Assembly (NCBI RefSeq): GCF_009932475.1
Contig: NZ_BJOV01000005.1
Span: 1,550,001 to 1,614,000, forward strand
DNA length: 64,000 nt
DNA from: Gordonia spumicola
Lineage (GTDB): Bacteria > Actinomycetota > Actinomycetes > Mycobacteriales > Mycobacteriaceae
Reading direction: 5' to 3'
In this document: positions 18,762-28,370 of the stretch, in pieces
Numbering within the stretch: position 1 is the stretch's first letter
Layout of the letters: every line of letters begins with the position of its first letter
Notes under the pieces: generated by a model
Database searches by the model: none
What the model was told of the DNA's origin: nothing
What the model saw: the letters and a program-made list of their open reading frames with translations, nothing else
Program-made: the position numbers and the translations under genes

Positions 18762-20083
18762 TTGTCTTCCCCTGCGGTCGATGCGGCCAACTGTGCTGCG
18801 TATTCGGTCTCCGACGGAGGCTTGCCGTACAGGCCGAACCACTGGGCCGCGGTGTCGACGTCCTTGTCGCCGCGGCCGGACAGGTTGACGACGATGATCG
18901 CGCCCTCCCCCAGCTCCTGGCCGAGCTTGAGGGCCCCGGCGACGGCGTGCGCCGATTCGATGGCCGGGATGATGCCTTCGCGGCGTGACAGCAGACGCAG
19001 GGCGTCCATCGCCTCGGTGTCGGTGATCGGCCGGTACTCGGCGCGACCGATGTCCAAGAGGTGAGCGTGTTCGGGGCCGACACCCGGGTAGTCGAGGCCG
19101 GCCGAGATCGAATGCGACTCGATCGTCTGGCCGTCCTCGTCCTGCAGCAGGTACGAGTAGGCGCCCTGGAAGGCGCCAGGGCTGCCGCCGGTGAACGTGG
19201 CCGCGTGCCGACCGGTCTCGACGCCGTCGCCCGCCGCCTCGAATCCGACGAGGCGCACGTCGGCGTCGTCGATGAAACGGTGGAAGATCCCGATGGCGTT
19301 CGACCCGCCGCCGACACACGCGGTCACGGCATCGGGCAGACGTCCGGTCTTCTCGAGGATCTGGTGCCGCGACTCCAAGCCGATGATCCGCTGGAAGTCG
19401 CGGACGAGCATCGGGAACGGATGCGGGCCCGCCGCGGTGCCGAAGCAGTAGTAGGTGTCGTCGGCGTTGGTGACCCAGTCGCGCAACGCCTCGTTGATCG
19501 CGTCCTTGAGGGTCGCCGAACCGGATTCGACGGCGACGACGGTCGCACCGAGCAACTGCATGCGGGCCACGTTGAGCGCCTGGCGTTCGGTGTCGACACG
19601 GCCCATGTAGATGAGGCATTCGAGGTCGAGCAGAGCGCACGCGGTCGCGGTGGCGACGCCGTGCTGGCCCGCGCCGGTCTCCGCGATCACCCGCGTCTTG
19701 CCCATGCGCTTGGCGAGCAGCGCCTGGCCGAGCACATTGTTGATCTTGTGCGAACCCGTGTGATTGAGGTCTTCACGCTTGAGGAACAGTCGAGCACCGC
19801 CCGCGGCGTCGGACAGTCGAGTCGCCTCGTAGAGCGGCGACGGACGGCCCGAGTAGTCGCGCTGGAGACGGTCGAGCTCGTCGAGGAACTCAGTGTCGGT
19901 GCGAAGCTTCTCGTAGGTCGAGGTCACCTCGTCGATGACGGCCATGAGCGCCTCGGGCACATGGCGGCCGCCGTACGCACCCCAGTGGCCCTTCTCGTCC
20001 GGTCCGATCTGCGCGATGTCGGCGACGCCGTCGCTGGCCTTGGGAAAGTCGGTCTGATCGGTCACGTGATCCATCATCCTCAT
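18758..20083 (-). CDS. trpB: Tryptophan synthase beta subunit
   Basis: 441 residues. PLP enzyme joining indole and serine to tryptophan. The PLP lysine lies in [19 protein letters not shown] and the phosphate-binding loop is [21 protein letters not shown] and GRPSPLYEA near the N-terminus are conserved. The start is uncertain: ATGs occur at 20083, 20077 and 20074, none with an ideally spaced ribosome site; I report the longest. The gap to trpC is 76 bp. Confidence 0.96.
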   Translation of the reverse strand: MRMMDHVTDQTDFPKASDGVADIAQIGPDEKGHWGAYGGRHVPEALMAVIDEVTSTYEKLRTDTEFLDELDRLQRDYSGRPSPLYEATRLSDAAGGARLFLKREDLNHTGSHKINNVLGQALLAKRMGKTRVIAETGAGQHGVATATACALLDLECLIYMGRVDTERQALNVARMQLLGATVVAVESGSATLKDAINEALRDWVTNADDTYYCFGTAAGPHPFPMLVRDFQRIIGLESRHQILEKTGRLPDAVTACVGGGSNAIGIFHRFIDDADVRLVGFEAAGDGVETGRHAATFTGGSPGAFQGAYSYLLQDEDGQTIESHSISAGLDYPGVGPEHAHLLDIGRAEYRPITDTEAMDALRLLSRREGIIPAIESAHAVAGALKLGQELGEGAIIVVNLSGRGDKDVDTAAQWFGLYGKPPSETEYAAQLAASTAGEDK

Positions 20084-20159
20084 CGAGGTCGGGTGGCGGC
20101 AAACGAAATTCGCGTCACACCCGGCCGCCCGAGCCGACGCACTTCTCACATGGGGCAGG

Positions 20160-20978
20160 TCAGCGCGACGGCTTGGGGCACGACGGGTGCGCCCCCGCGG
20201 CGACGAGATCGGCGACGGCCGCACGCGGGTCACCCGAGGTCACGAGACCCTCACCGACGAGGACCGCATCGGCGCCCGCACCGGCGTACGCCAACAGATC
20301 GGCGGTGCCGCGGACCCCGGACTCCGCGATCTTCACGACGTTCGACGGCAGGCCCGGCGCGATCCGCGAGAACACGTCACGGTCGACCGTGAGGGTCTTG
20401 AGATCGCGCGCGTTGACGCCGACGACGCTCGCGCCCGCCTCGAGCGCGCGGTCGGCCTCCTCTTCGGTGTGAACCTCGACGAGCGCCGTCATGCCGAGCG
20501 ACTCGGTGCGGTCGAGCAGCGACGCGAGCACCTTCTGCTCGAGTGCGGCGACGATCAGCAGGATGACGTCCGCACCGTGGGCACGCGCCTCGTGGATCTG
20601 GTACGGGCCGACGATGAAGTCCTTGCGCAGGATCGGGATGTCGACGACGGCGCGGACCGCATCGAGGTCGGCCAGCGAACCGTTGAACCGGCGCTCCTCG
20701 GTGAGCACGCTGATCACGCGCGCCCCGCCGTCCTCGTACTGCTTGGCGAGACTGGCCGGGTCCGCGATGTTCGACAGCATGCCCTTGGACGGGCTCGCAC
20801 GCTTCACCTCGGCGATCACCGCGATATCCGGTTTCCGGAGGGCCGCGGCCGCGTCACGCGGGTCCGGAGCCTTGGCGGCGAGCGCCTTGACCGCGGCGAG
20901 GTCGAGGACGGCTTCGCGCGCGGCGACATCGGCCTTGACACCGTCGATGATCGAATCGAGCACAGACTCGCTGCTCAT
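20160..20978 (-). CDS. trpC: Indole-3-glycerol phosphate synthase
   Basis: 272 residues, TIM barrel. Converts CdRP to indole-3-glycerol phosphate. Conserved motifs: [15 protein letters not shown] (catalytic Lys), [49 protein letters not shown] and VLVGEGLV. A TrpF domain is absent, in line with PriA doing that step. The ATG at 20978 has AAAGGGA upstream. In related genomes trpC directly follows the Trp-associated membrane protein gene; here about 8 kb separates them and trpC is divergent from the SWIM-protein operon. Confidence 0.97.
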   Translation of the reverse strand: MSSESVLDSIIDGVKADVAAREAVLDLAAVKALAAKAPDPRDAAAALRKPDIAVIAEVKRASPSKGMLSNIADPASLAKQYEDGGARVISVLTEERRFNGSLADLDAVRAVVDIPILRKDFIVGPYQIHEARAHGADVILLIVAALEQKVLASLLDRTESLGMTALVEVHTEEEADRALEAGASVVGVNARDLKTLTVDRDVFSRIAPGLPSNVVKIAESGVRGTADLLAYAGAGADAVLVGEGLVTSGDPRAAVADLVAAGAHPSCPKPSR

Positions 20979-21008
20979 GCTGACGTCCCTTTCTCGCGCC
21001 GTGCATCA

Positions 21009-21014
21009 AGAGTA
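21009..21014 (-). promoter_or_regulatory. Probable -10 element of the trpCBA-lgt transcript
   Basis: Minus-strand TACTCT at 21014-21009 would start transcription near 21002 and give a leader of about 25 nt containing AAAGGGA before the trpC ATG. It supports trpC having its own promoter since separation from trpE. No clear -35 is seen. Confidence 0.4.
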
Positions 21015-21095
21015 AGCATCGGCTCGACTCCGGTCGGGGTCGGGGTCCCGACCGGCGTCGTGGCCGTGGCGCGGCGCCGTTGTCGGACCATGCCC

Positions 21096-21101
21096 TACTG
21101 T
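21096..21101 (+). promoter_or_regulatory. Probable -10 element of the SWIM/MoxR/VWA operon, likely leaderless
   Basis: TACTGT ends at 21101, which places +1 at about 21108, at or one base before the ATG at 21109. No Shine-Dalgarno sequence precedes that ATG (TGCCGGGT), so a leaderless mRNA is the simplest reading; these are common in actinobacteria. Confidence 0.5.
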
Positions 21102-21108
21102 GCCGGGT

Positions 21109-22383
21109 ATGCCGTGGACACAAGAGCAGGTGATCGCCGCCGCACCCGACGCCGCCTCGGTCACGGCCGGCCGCAAGCTCGCGTCGCCCGGCCCCTGGTC
21201 GGGCACCGGCGCGAACGACGCCCTCCTGTGGGGCTCGTGTCAGGGCAGTGGGAAGAAGCCGTACCAGGTGAGCATCGACCTGACCGGCCCAGCGTTCCGC
21301 TGCTCGTGTCCGAGCCGGAAGTTCCCGTGCAAGCACGCGATCGCGCTCCTGCTGCTGTGGTCGGCGGGCGCGATCGGCGACGGCGAAGTGTCCGAGTTCG
21401 CGTCGAGCTGGGCCGACGAGAGGGCGACTCGGGCACAGAAGCCGACCAGGGCCGCGACACCCGTCGACCCGGAAGCGCAGGCGGCCCGTCGTGCCGAACG
21501 CGTCGCGACGATGGACGCGGGCGCCGCCGAATTCACGCGGTGGCTGTCCGATCTCGTTCGGGCGGGCGTGGCGGACGCGCTGCGGCGTCCGCAGGCGTGG
21601 TGGGAGACGGCCGCGTCCCGGCTCGTCGACGCGCAACTGCCAGGGCTCGCCGAACGGGTCCGCGACACCGGGGCCGACGTCGTCGTCGGTCTCGACGCGG
21701 CCGACCTGCTGGAGCGCATCGGCGTGTGGTGGATGCTCGTCCGCGCGTGGGATCGACGAGCCGACCTGACAACGGCCGAATCGGCCGACCTCCACGCCGC
21801 ACTCGGTTGGCCGACGCCGACCGCCGAGGTCCGCGCGGGCGTCGTCGAGTCGCGAGTGTGGACCGTCGTCGGCGCGCATCGCGACGAGAAGGGCAGGCTC
21901 GCGCAGCAGCGGACGTGGCTGCGCGACGACGACGGGCGTTACCGGATGCTGCTGGAGACGGCCGGCCCCGGCCAGTCGCTCGGAGTCCCCCAGCTCGCGG
22001 GTGCCCGACTCCGCGCCGACCTAGCCGTCTATCCCGGCGCCGAACCGTGTCGCGGACTGTTCGTCGGCGACCCCGAACCCGTCGGGTCGGGCGTCTCGCT
22101 CGGTCCGGGCACCACGCTCGACGCCGCGCTGGCCGACGCCGCCGCGGCGCTGGCGGCCACCCCGTGGCGGGATCGTCATCCGGTGACGCTCGCCGACGTC
22201 CGGTTCGGCGACGGGCACGTCGTCGACCCGCGCGGGTCGTCGTTGGCGCTGGTGGACGACACGCCGTCGACGATGCTGGCGGCGGTCAGCGGCGGCCGGG
22301 CCGATCTGGCGTTCGGCGAGATCGACGGCGGCAGGCTCCGCGTGCTGACCATCGACGTGGACGGCCGGGTGGTGCCGCTGTGA
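21109..22383 (+). CDS. SWIM zinc-finger protein, first gene of the MoxR-VWA cluster
   Basis: 424 residues. The SWIM motif is CSCPSRKFPCKH (C65, C67, C74, H76), a CxCx6CxH zinc-binding unit known to mediate protein or nucleic-acid contacts. N-terminal MPWTQEQVIAAAPDAASVTAG and the GSCQGSGKKPYQVSIDL strand before the finger are typical of the SWIM proteins found beside MoxR/VWA genes. The remaining 330 residues are Ala/Asp/Arg-rich with no domain I recognise. I chose the ATG at 21109 over the GTG at 21100 because of the -10 spacing and the conserved start. The stop overlaps the next start (GTGA). Confidence 0.85.
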   Translation: MPWTQEQVIAAAPDAASVTAGRKLASPGPWSGTGANDALLWGSCQGSGKKPYQVSIDLTGPAFRCSCPSRKFPCKHAIALLLLWSAGAIGDGEVSEFASSWADERATRAQKPTRAATPVDPEAQAARRAERVATMDAGAAEFTRWLSDLVRAGVADALRRPQAWWETAASRLVDAQLPGLAERVRDTGADVVVGLDAADLLERIGVWWMLVRAWDRRADLTTAESADLHAALGWPTPTAEVRAGVVESRVWTVVGAHRDEKGRLAQQRTWLRDDDGRYRMLLETAGPGQSLGVPQLAGARLRADLAVYPGAEPCRGLFVGDPEPVGSGVSLGPGTTLDAALADAAAALAATPWRDRHPVTLADVRFGDGHVVDPRGSSLALVDDTPSTMLAAVSGGRADLAFGEIDGGRLRVLTIDVDGRVVPL

Positions 22384-23801
22384 CCGGGTACGCCGACTGG
22401 CACCGCGAGGTGACGACGGCGGCGGTGCTCGGCACGGACCGTCGTCCGCCGCCGTCCGGACCGCCGGGGTTCACTGCCGCTCCCGACACCGATTCACCCC
22501 GATCACTGCTCGACCAGGTCGCCCTCGCGGCCGCACTGGTGAGAGGCGGGCGCGTCGTCGGGCACGCCGAGCCCACGTCTCCCGCGCCGCCCGAAACGGA
22601 CCAGTACGCGCCAGAGACCGCGCTCGCGCAACTGCGCACGCTCCTCGCGGTGCCACCCGTACCGCGCGAACTGCGACTCGAACTGCTGGTCCGGTGGCTG
22701 CGCGCGGCCGCATCCAGGTCGGTCATCGTGCCGCCCGAGTTCATCCCGCCGCTGTCGGCGCACGCCTCCGGGAACCCCGCCCTGCGGACGGCGTTGGCCG
22801 ACGTCTGGGGCGAGCGCGGGCGCTGGCTCGCACCACGACTCGGTCATGCCGCCGTCACCGCGACGACGTCGTCCGAGATCGCGAACGCGCCCGAGCGGTG
22901 GCCCGGCCTGTCGGCACGCGACAAGGAGCAACTGCTGCGGGCGCCCGACGGCACGGTGACCGGAGTCGACGACGCGTTCCTCGAATCCTGTCTCGACGAG
23001 CGGGCGGCCCGGGTGAGGGACGCCGCGCGCGACGCGCTGTCGGCGCGCCCGACGTCGGCTTTCGCCCGCCGCATGGGTGAGCGGCTCGCGAGCCTGGTCG
23101 ACATCGAGCCTCCGCGTCGCCGACTGCTCGGATCGACCGACCTCGTCGTCCGCGTCCGTCCACCCGCCGACCTGGACGACGCCGCAGCCCGCGACGGTCT
23201 GCCGGGGACGGCCACCGACGGCGACCGCGCGGCGTCGTTGCGGGCCATCGTCCGCAGTGCCCCGCTGCACACGTGGACGACGCTGACCGGCTCGACTCCG
23301 GAGGCGATCGCGACAGCCCTGGCCGCCGACGACACCGTCCTGACCGCGGTCTCCACCGCGGCGATCACGCAACGCGACCGGGCGTGGGCGGCAGCTCTGA
23401 CACCGTTCTCGACGGTGTCGGGGCTCATCGAGGTCCTCGGCCCACGCGACCGCGAGGCGTACGTGCTCGCCCGCCTTCCGAGCGCTCCGCACGCCGAGTT
23501 CATCCGGCTGATCGACATGGCGGACCGTCCGTGGCCCGCGGCCGTCGCCTCCGCCGTCCTCGACCGGCTCGCGTCACCGAGGAACGACGCGGCGTGGGCG
23601 TCGCTCCCGTCACTGCCGACCGAACGCGCCGCCGACGTGCCGTCGTCGCACATCGGCAGGGTTCGGGTGATCCTCGACGCCGCCGAACCGGCCACCGACA
23701 AACCCGTCACCCGCGCCGCCTACGAACGCCGACGCCGGTTCCTGCACGCCGCCGTCACCTTTCACGCTTTCGACCAGTCCATCCAGGAGAGCTTCGCATG
23801 A
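22380..23801 (+). CDS. DUF5691 family protein
   Basis: 473 residues. I assign DUF5691 from composition and from its place between SWIM and MoxR genes; the function is unknown. It begins ADWHREVTTAAVLGTDRRPP, a recurring start in this family, then has helical Ala/Leu/Arg-rich repeats (PRELRLELLVRWLRAAAS, WPGLSARDKEQLLRAPDG, ARVRDAARDALSARPTSAF) that look like a HEAT-like scaffold. No catalytic motif or membrane segment is seen. GTG start with GTGA overlap to the SWIM gene, ATGA overlap to the MoxR gene. Confidence 0.75.
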   Translation: MTGYADWHREVTTAAVLGTDRRPPPSGPPGFTAAPDTDSPRSLLDQVALAAALVRGGRVVGHAEPTSPAPPETDQYAPETALAQLRTLLAVPPVPRELRLELLVRWLRAAASRSVIVPPEFIPPLSAHASGNPALRTALADVWGERGRWLAPRLGHAAVTATTSSEIANAPERWPGLSARDKEQLLRAPDGTVTGVDDAFLESCLDERAARVRDAARDALSARPTSAFARRMGERLASLVDIEPPRRRLLGSTDLVVRVRPPADLDDAAARDGLPGTATDGDRAASLRAIVRSAPLHTWTTLTGSTPEAIATALAADDTVLTAVSTAAITQRDRAWAAALTPFSTVSGLIEVLGPRDREAYVLARLPSAPHAEFIRLIDMADRPWPAAVASAVLDRLASPRNDAAWASLPSLPTERAADVPSSHIGRVRVILDAAEPATDKPVTRAAYERRRRFLHAAVTFHAFDQSIQESFA

Positions 23802-24907
23802 CCCAGACTCCCGACCAGACGTCCGTCCTCCGGGCGCACGCCGAACACGCGTACGCCGACGAACTGGCTGCGCTCGCCGCGGCCGACGACCGTCCGCGCC
23901 CACCGCAGTGGCGACTGTCGCCGTGGGCGGTGTCGATGTACCTGCTCGGCGGGACGCTGCCGGACGGCACGACGATCAGCGCCAAGTACGTCGGGTCGCG
24001 ACGCCTCATCGAGATCGCCGTCGCATCCCTCGCCACCGATCGCGCGCTGCTCCTGCTCGGCGTGCCCGGGACGGCGAAATCGTGGGTCAGCGAACATCTC
24101 GCCGCCGCGGTCAGCGGCGATTCGACTCTCGTCGTCCAGGGGACGGCCGGTACCACCGAGGAGACTCTGCGCTACGGCTGGAACTACGCGAGCCTGCTGG
24201 CGCACGGGCCGTCCGACGCCGCCCTCGTCCCCGGACCGGTGATGCGCGCGATGCGCGAGGGCACAGTGGCCCGCATCGAGGAGTTGACCCGCATCCCCGC
24301 CGACGTGCAGGACACGCTGATCACGATCCTGTCGGAGAAGTCCCTGCCGATACCGGAGCTGGACGACGAGGTCCAGGCGCGTCGCGGCTTCAATGTGATC
24401 GCGACCGCGAACAACCGCGACAAGGGCGTCAACGACCTCTCGTCGGCGTTGCGCAGGCGATTCACCACCGTGGTGCTGCCGCTCCCCGACTCGCTCGACG
24501 ACGAGGTGTCGATCGTGCAGGGCCGCGTCGCGAGCCTGGGCGCGTCGCTCGACCTGCCCGCCGACCTCGAATCGCTCAGCGAGATCCGTCGCGTCGTGAC
24601 GGTGATGCGTGAACTCCGGTCGGGTGTGACCCGCGACGGCCGGACCACCATCAAGTCGCCGAGCTCCACGCTGTCGACCGCCGAGGCGATCTCGGTGATG
24701 ACCAGTGGCCTGTCTCTCGCGGCGCACTTCGGCGACGGCCGCGTCGGTGCGGACGACGTCGCCGCGGGACTGCTCGGAGCCGTCGTCAAAGACCCGGTGC
24801 AGGACGCCGTGGTGTGGGACGAGTACCTGGAGACCGTCGTCCGCAGCCGCCCCGAATGGGACGACCTGTACCGCGCGTGCCGCGAACTGGGTCCGGCACG
24901 GACGTGA
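23798..24907 (+). CDS. MoxR-type AAA+ ATPase
   Basis: 369 residues. Walker A GVPGTAKS (residues 88-95), Walker B with acidic residues in GTVARIEELTRIP, sensor 1 in NVIATANNRDKG, and arginine-finger region SSALRRRFTTVVLPLP. This matches the MoxR branch, whose members act with VWA proteins as chaperone-like remodelers or in metal insertion. The C-terminal lid (residues 245-350) is helical. About 60 residues precede the AAA+ core, including WRLSPWAVSMYLLGG, a segment shared by homologues in this gene context. ATG at 23798 with GGAGAGC upstream; both ends overlap neighbours by four bases. Confidence 0.92.
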   Translation: MTQTPDQTSVLRAHAEHAYADELAALAAADDRPRPPQWRLSPWAVSMYLLGGTLPDGTTISAKYVGSRRLIEIAVASLATDRALLLLGVPGTAKSWVSEHLAAAVSGDSTLVVQGTAGTTEETLRYGWNYASLLAHGPSDAALVPGPVMRAMREGTVARIEELTRIPADVQDTLITILSEKSLPIPELDDEVQARRGFNVIATANNRDKGVNDLSSALRRRFTTVVLPLPDSLDDEVSIVQGRVASLGASLDLPADLESLSEIRRVVTVMRELRSGVTRDGRTTIKSPSSTLSTAEAISVMTSGLSLAAHFGDGRVGADDVAAGLLGAVVKDPVQDAVVWDEYLETVVRSRPEWDDLYRACRELGPART

Positions 24908-27195
24908 GCGTCCGAGCGTTCGGGATCCGCCATCACGGTCCGGGTTCGGCGCTGTCGGTTTCGGCCGCGCTCGATCGGTACGACCCGACGTTCGTGCTGG
25001 TGGAGGGACCGCCCGAGCTGACGCCGATCCTGCCGCTGCTGGCCGACGAGGAGATGGTCCCGCCGGTCGCCGGACTCGTCTACGCCGTCGACGCACCGCG
25101 CCGCGCCGCGTTCTATCCGCTCGCCGAGTTCTCTCCGGAATGGGTCGCGACGCGGTGGGCGCTGACCCGCGGCGTCGACGTGGCCTGGGCCGACCTGCCC
25201 GCGGCGCAGTCGTTGGCGATCCAGACCGCCGTCGACGACGCCACCACGACCGACGCCGGCGCATTCGTCACCGCTCGTGCTTCTCGGGTCACCGATCCGA
25301 TCGGCGAACTCGCCCGGACCGCCGGGTACGACGACGCCGAACGGTGGTGGGAAGACGCCGTCGAGCATCGGTCCGGCGACGCGTCGGCCCAGTTCGACGC
25401 GGTGCGCGAGGCGATAGCCGAACTCCGGCGCGACGAGCCCGCCCCGGCGCCGCTGATGACGGAGGGCAAGACCGTCGACGTCACGGCCGCCGCCGACCCG
25501 ACCGGCCCCTCGTTGACCGCGGTGCGCGAGGCCGCGATGCGCAACGCCGTGCGAGCCGCAGCGAAGGCGGGACACGAACGGATCGCGTTCGTCTGCGGCG
25601 CGTGGCACGCCCCGGCCGTCGACCCGTCGTCCGCACCGTCGGCCGCCGCCGACAACCGGCTGCTGCGGGGTCTCCCGAAGACGAAGGTCGCCGCGGCCTG
25701 GGCCCCGTGGACGGCGACCCGACTGTCCCAGCGTTCGGGCTACGGCGCGGGTGTCTCGTCACCGGGGTGGTATCGGCACCTGTTCGTCTCGCGCCTGACC
25801 GGCGACGGCGCCGACGACGCGGCGTCGTCGTGGCTCGTGCGCGTGGCACGTGAACTCCGCGTCCAGGGGATGACGGCGTCACCCGCGTCCGTCGTCGACG
25901 CCGCCCGCCTGGCCCGGACCCTCGCGACCATCCGCGGCCGCCCCCATCCGGGCCTGTCCGAACTCGACGACGCCGCGCTGGCCGTCCTGGCCGACGGCGA
26001 CCGGCTCCCCCTGACATTGGTGCACCGCGATCTCGTCGTCGGTTCGGACATCGGAGCCGTGCCCGACGCCGCGCCGATGGTTCCGCTCGCCGCCGACCTG
26101 CAGCGCCACCAGAAGCGCTGCCGGTTGAAGCCCGCCGCCCACAGCCAGACCGTCACCCTCGACCTCCGCACCGACAGCGGACGGGCGCGGTCGACGCTGT
26201 TGCACCGACTCGTCGTGCTCGGCGTCGACTGGGGCGAGCCCGCCGACGCGGGCCGCACCACCGGCACGTTCAAGGAGGCGTGGACCCTCGCCTGGGATCC
26301 GGGGCTCGCGGTGTCCGTCGTCGAAGCCGCCGTCTACGGGACGACCGTCGTCGACGCGGCGACGGCCAGGGTCGCCGCCGCCGCCGAAGAGGCCACCACG
26401 CTCGGCGAGCTGTCGACACTCGTGGACCGCTGCATGACGGCGGACCTGCCCACCCACGACGTCGTGCGAGTGCTCGCCGACCGGGCCGCGGCCCACAGCG
26501 ACGCGCCGGAACTGCTCGGTGCGATCGAACCGCTCGCCCGCGTCTGCCGGTACGGGACCGTCCGCAAGGTCGACACCAGCCGCGTCCGGGCGGTCCTCGA
26601 CGAAGTCACGGTGCGCGCGGGCATCGGCCTGCCGTCCGCGGCCGTCGCCCTCAGCGAGGAGGCGGCCGCGACGCTGCGCGCGGCGGTCGACTCGGCGCAT
26701 CGCGGCCTGATGATGCTCGACGACCCGCTCCTCGCCGACCGCTGGTTCACGGCGCTGCACGAGGTGACCGGCCGCGCCCGCGTGCCGGGCGTGCTCGCCG
26801 GACGGGCCGTCCGGATCCTGCTCGACGCCGACCGCATCGACCGCGACGAGGTGGAACGGCGCATGAGCCGGGAGCTGTCCCGCGCCTCCGACCCCGTCGA
26901 CGCCGCGGCCTGGCTCGACGGGTTCCTGTCCGGCGACGCGATGATCCTCGTGCACGACGCGGCACTGCTCGACGTCGTCGATCGCTGGGTGGCCGGAGTG
27001 GCCGCCGAGACCTTCGACGATCTGCTTCCCCTGCTGCGCCGGACGTTCTCGGCGTTCTCGACCGCCGAACGCCGGTCGATCGGCCGAGCCGTCGCACGCG
27101 GCGACGCGACCGAGTCGGCCGCCGCGTTCGACGCCGACCGCGCCGGACCGGCGATGGCCGCCGTCGCCCGACTCGTCGGATGGGAGTCCGCATGA
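24904..27195 (+). CDS. DUF5682 family protein
   Basis: 763 residues, the largest subunit of the cluster; function unknown. The N-terminus RAFGIRHHGPGSALSVSAAL followed by FVLVEGPPEL, and later ERIAFVCGAWHAPAV, recalls the GxxH..P/E-G pattern and late WHAP-type histidine of TraB/ChaN/EreA-like folds, some of which are putative metal-dependent hydrolases. That relation is inference from motifs. The C-terminal half is long, helical and Ala/Arg/Asp-rich with no known domain. GTG at 24904 overlaps the MoxR stop; its stop overlaps the VWA start (ATGA). Confidence 0.8.
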   Translation: MSVRAFGIRHHGPGSALSVSAALDRYDPTFVLVEGPPELTPILPLLADEEMVPPVAGLVYAVDAPRRAAFYPLAEFSPEWVATRWALTRGVDVAWADLPAAQSLAIQTAVDDATTTDAGAFVTARASRVTDPIGELARTAGYDDAERWWEDAVEHRSGDASAQFDAVREAIAELRRDEPAPAPLMTEGKTVDVTAAADPTGPSLTAVREAAMRNAVRAAAKAGHERIAFVCGAWHAPAVDPSSAPSAAADNRLLRGLPKTKVAAAWAPWTATRLSQRSGYGAGVSSPGWYRHLFVSRLTGDGADDAASSWLVRVARELRVQGMTASPASVVDAARLARTLATIRGRPHPGLSELDDAALAVLADGDRLPLTLVHRDLVVGSDIGAVPDAAPMVPLAADLQRHQKRCRLKPAAHSQTVTLDLRTDSGRARSTLLHRLVVLGVDWGEPADAGRTTGTFKEAWTLAWDPGLAVSVVEAAVYGTTVVDAATARVAAAAEEATTLGELSTLVDRCMTADLPTHDVVRVLADRAAAHSDAPELLGAIEPLARVCRYGTVRKVDTSRVRAVLDEVTVRAGIGLPSAAVALSEEAAATLRAAVDSAHRGLMMLDDPLLADRWFTALHEVTGRARVPGVLAGRAVRILLDADRIDRDEVERRMSRELSRASDPVDAAAWLDGFLSGDAMILVHDAALLDVVDRWVAGVAAETFDDLLPLLRRTFSAFSTAERRSIGRAVARGDATESAAAFDADRAGPAMAAVARLVGWESA

Positions 27196-28343
27196 CCGAC
27201 CCGATCACCCGTTGGAGACTGATCCTTGGTGGTGGCGACGCCGACGGGACCGGCGTCTCGTCCACGGACCTGTCGGTCGACGACGCCGCCCGCGACCGTG
27301 TGCTCGGCGAACTGTACGACGCGCCCCGACGCGCCGGGCTCGGCGGCTCGAAACCACGTGTGTCGCGGTGGCTCGGCGACATCCGCAGCTACTTCCCGAC
27401 ATCCGTCGTCAGGGTGATGCAGGGCGACGCGATGGAACGTCTCGGGTTGCGGCAGATGCTGCTCGAACCCGAGATGATGGCGTCGGTGACACCCGACATC
27501 CACCTCGCCACCACGTTGCTCGAACTGAAGTCGGCGATGGACGAGACCACCCGTGAGACGGCCCGGCAGGTCGTCAGGGCGGTGACCGACGAGTTGGAGA
27601 AGCGTCTGCGCGACGCGACCGTCCAGGCGGTGACCGGCGCGATCGACAGGTCGGCGCGCACACGCAGGCCGCGCCCGGCCGACATCGACTGGAACCGCAC
27701 CATCGCCGCCAATCTGAAGCACTACCAGCCCGACTACCGGACCGTCGTCCCCGAACGTCTCGTCGGATACGCGCGGCGACAGTCCCAGGTGGAACGGGAC
27801 ATCATCCTGTGCATCGACCAGTCCGGATCGATGGCCGAGTCGGTCGTGTTCTCCAGCGTGTTCGGCGCGGTCCTCGCGTCCCTGCGGTCCGTGCGCACCC
27901 GACTCGTCGTGTTCGACACGTCGATCGTCGACCTCACCGACGACCTCGACGATCCCGTCGACGTCCTGTTCGGCGTCCAACTCGGCGGCGGCACCGACAT
28001 CAACGGGGCTCTCGCCTACTGCCAGTCGCAGATCACGAGGCCCGCCGACACCGTCCTCGTCCTGATCAGCGACCTGTACGAGGGCGGCATCGCCGAGGAG
28101 ATGCTCGAACGGGCTCACGCGGTGGTCGAGTCCGGTGCGACGATGGTCGCGCTGCTCGCACTGTCCGACTCCGGCGCGCCGTCGTACGACGCGGGTCACG
28201 CCGCGGCCCTGGCGTCGATCGGCGTCCCCGCGTTCGCGTGCACACCCGACCTGTTCCCGGACATGATGGCGGCCGCGATCGAACGGCGCGACATCACCGA
28301 ATGGGCGTCGGCCAACGACATCGTGACCGCGCACGAACGCTGA
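27192..28343 (+). CDS. VWA domain protein, last gene of the MoxR cluster
   Basis: 383 residues. A helical N-terminal half (LGGSKPRVSRWLGDIRSYFP, VRVMQGDAMERLGLRQMLLE) precedes a von Willebrand A domain from about residue 203. The metal-site residues are complete: DQSGSM (D209, S211, S213), the Thr in GGGTDINGAL and the Asp in LISDLYEGG. VWA proteins of this kind are the usual partners or substrate adaptors of MoxR ATPases. There is no signal peptide or membrane segment, so the complex is cytoplasmic. The stop lies 27 bp from the convergent YfeS-like gene. Confidence 0.92.
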   Translation: MTDPITRWRLILGGGDADGTGVSSTDLSVDDAARDRVLGELYDAPRRAGLGGSKPRVSRWLGDIRSYFPTSVVRVMQGDAMERLGLRQMLLEPEMMASVTPDIHLATTLLELKSAMDETTRETARQVVRAVTDELEKRLRDATVQAVTGAIDRSARTRRPRPADIDWNRTIAANLKHYQPDYRTVVPERLVGYARRQSQVERDIILCIDQSGSMAESVVFSSVFGAVLASLRSVRTRLVVFDTSIVDLTDDLDDPVDVLFGVQLGGGTDINGALAYCQSQITRPADTVLVLISDLYEGGIAEEMLERAHAVVESGATMVALLALSDSGAPSYDAGHAAALASIGVPAFACTPDLFPDMMAAAIERRDITEWASANDIVTAHER

Positions 28344-28370
28344 CCCGAGACGTTCGCACGTGGTCGGATG

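Noticed and set aside
21031..21054. CGGTCGGG..CCCGACCG hairpin between trpC and the SWIM gene
   Set aside because: It lies upstream of both divergent promoters, so it cannot be a terminator or attenuator for either; G/C-rich chance pairing is likely.
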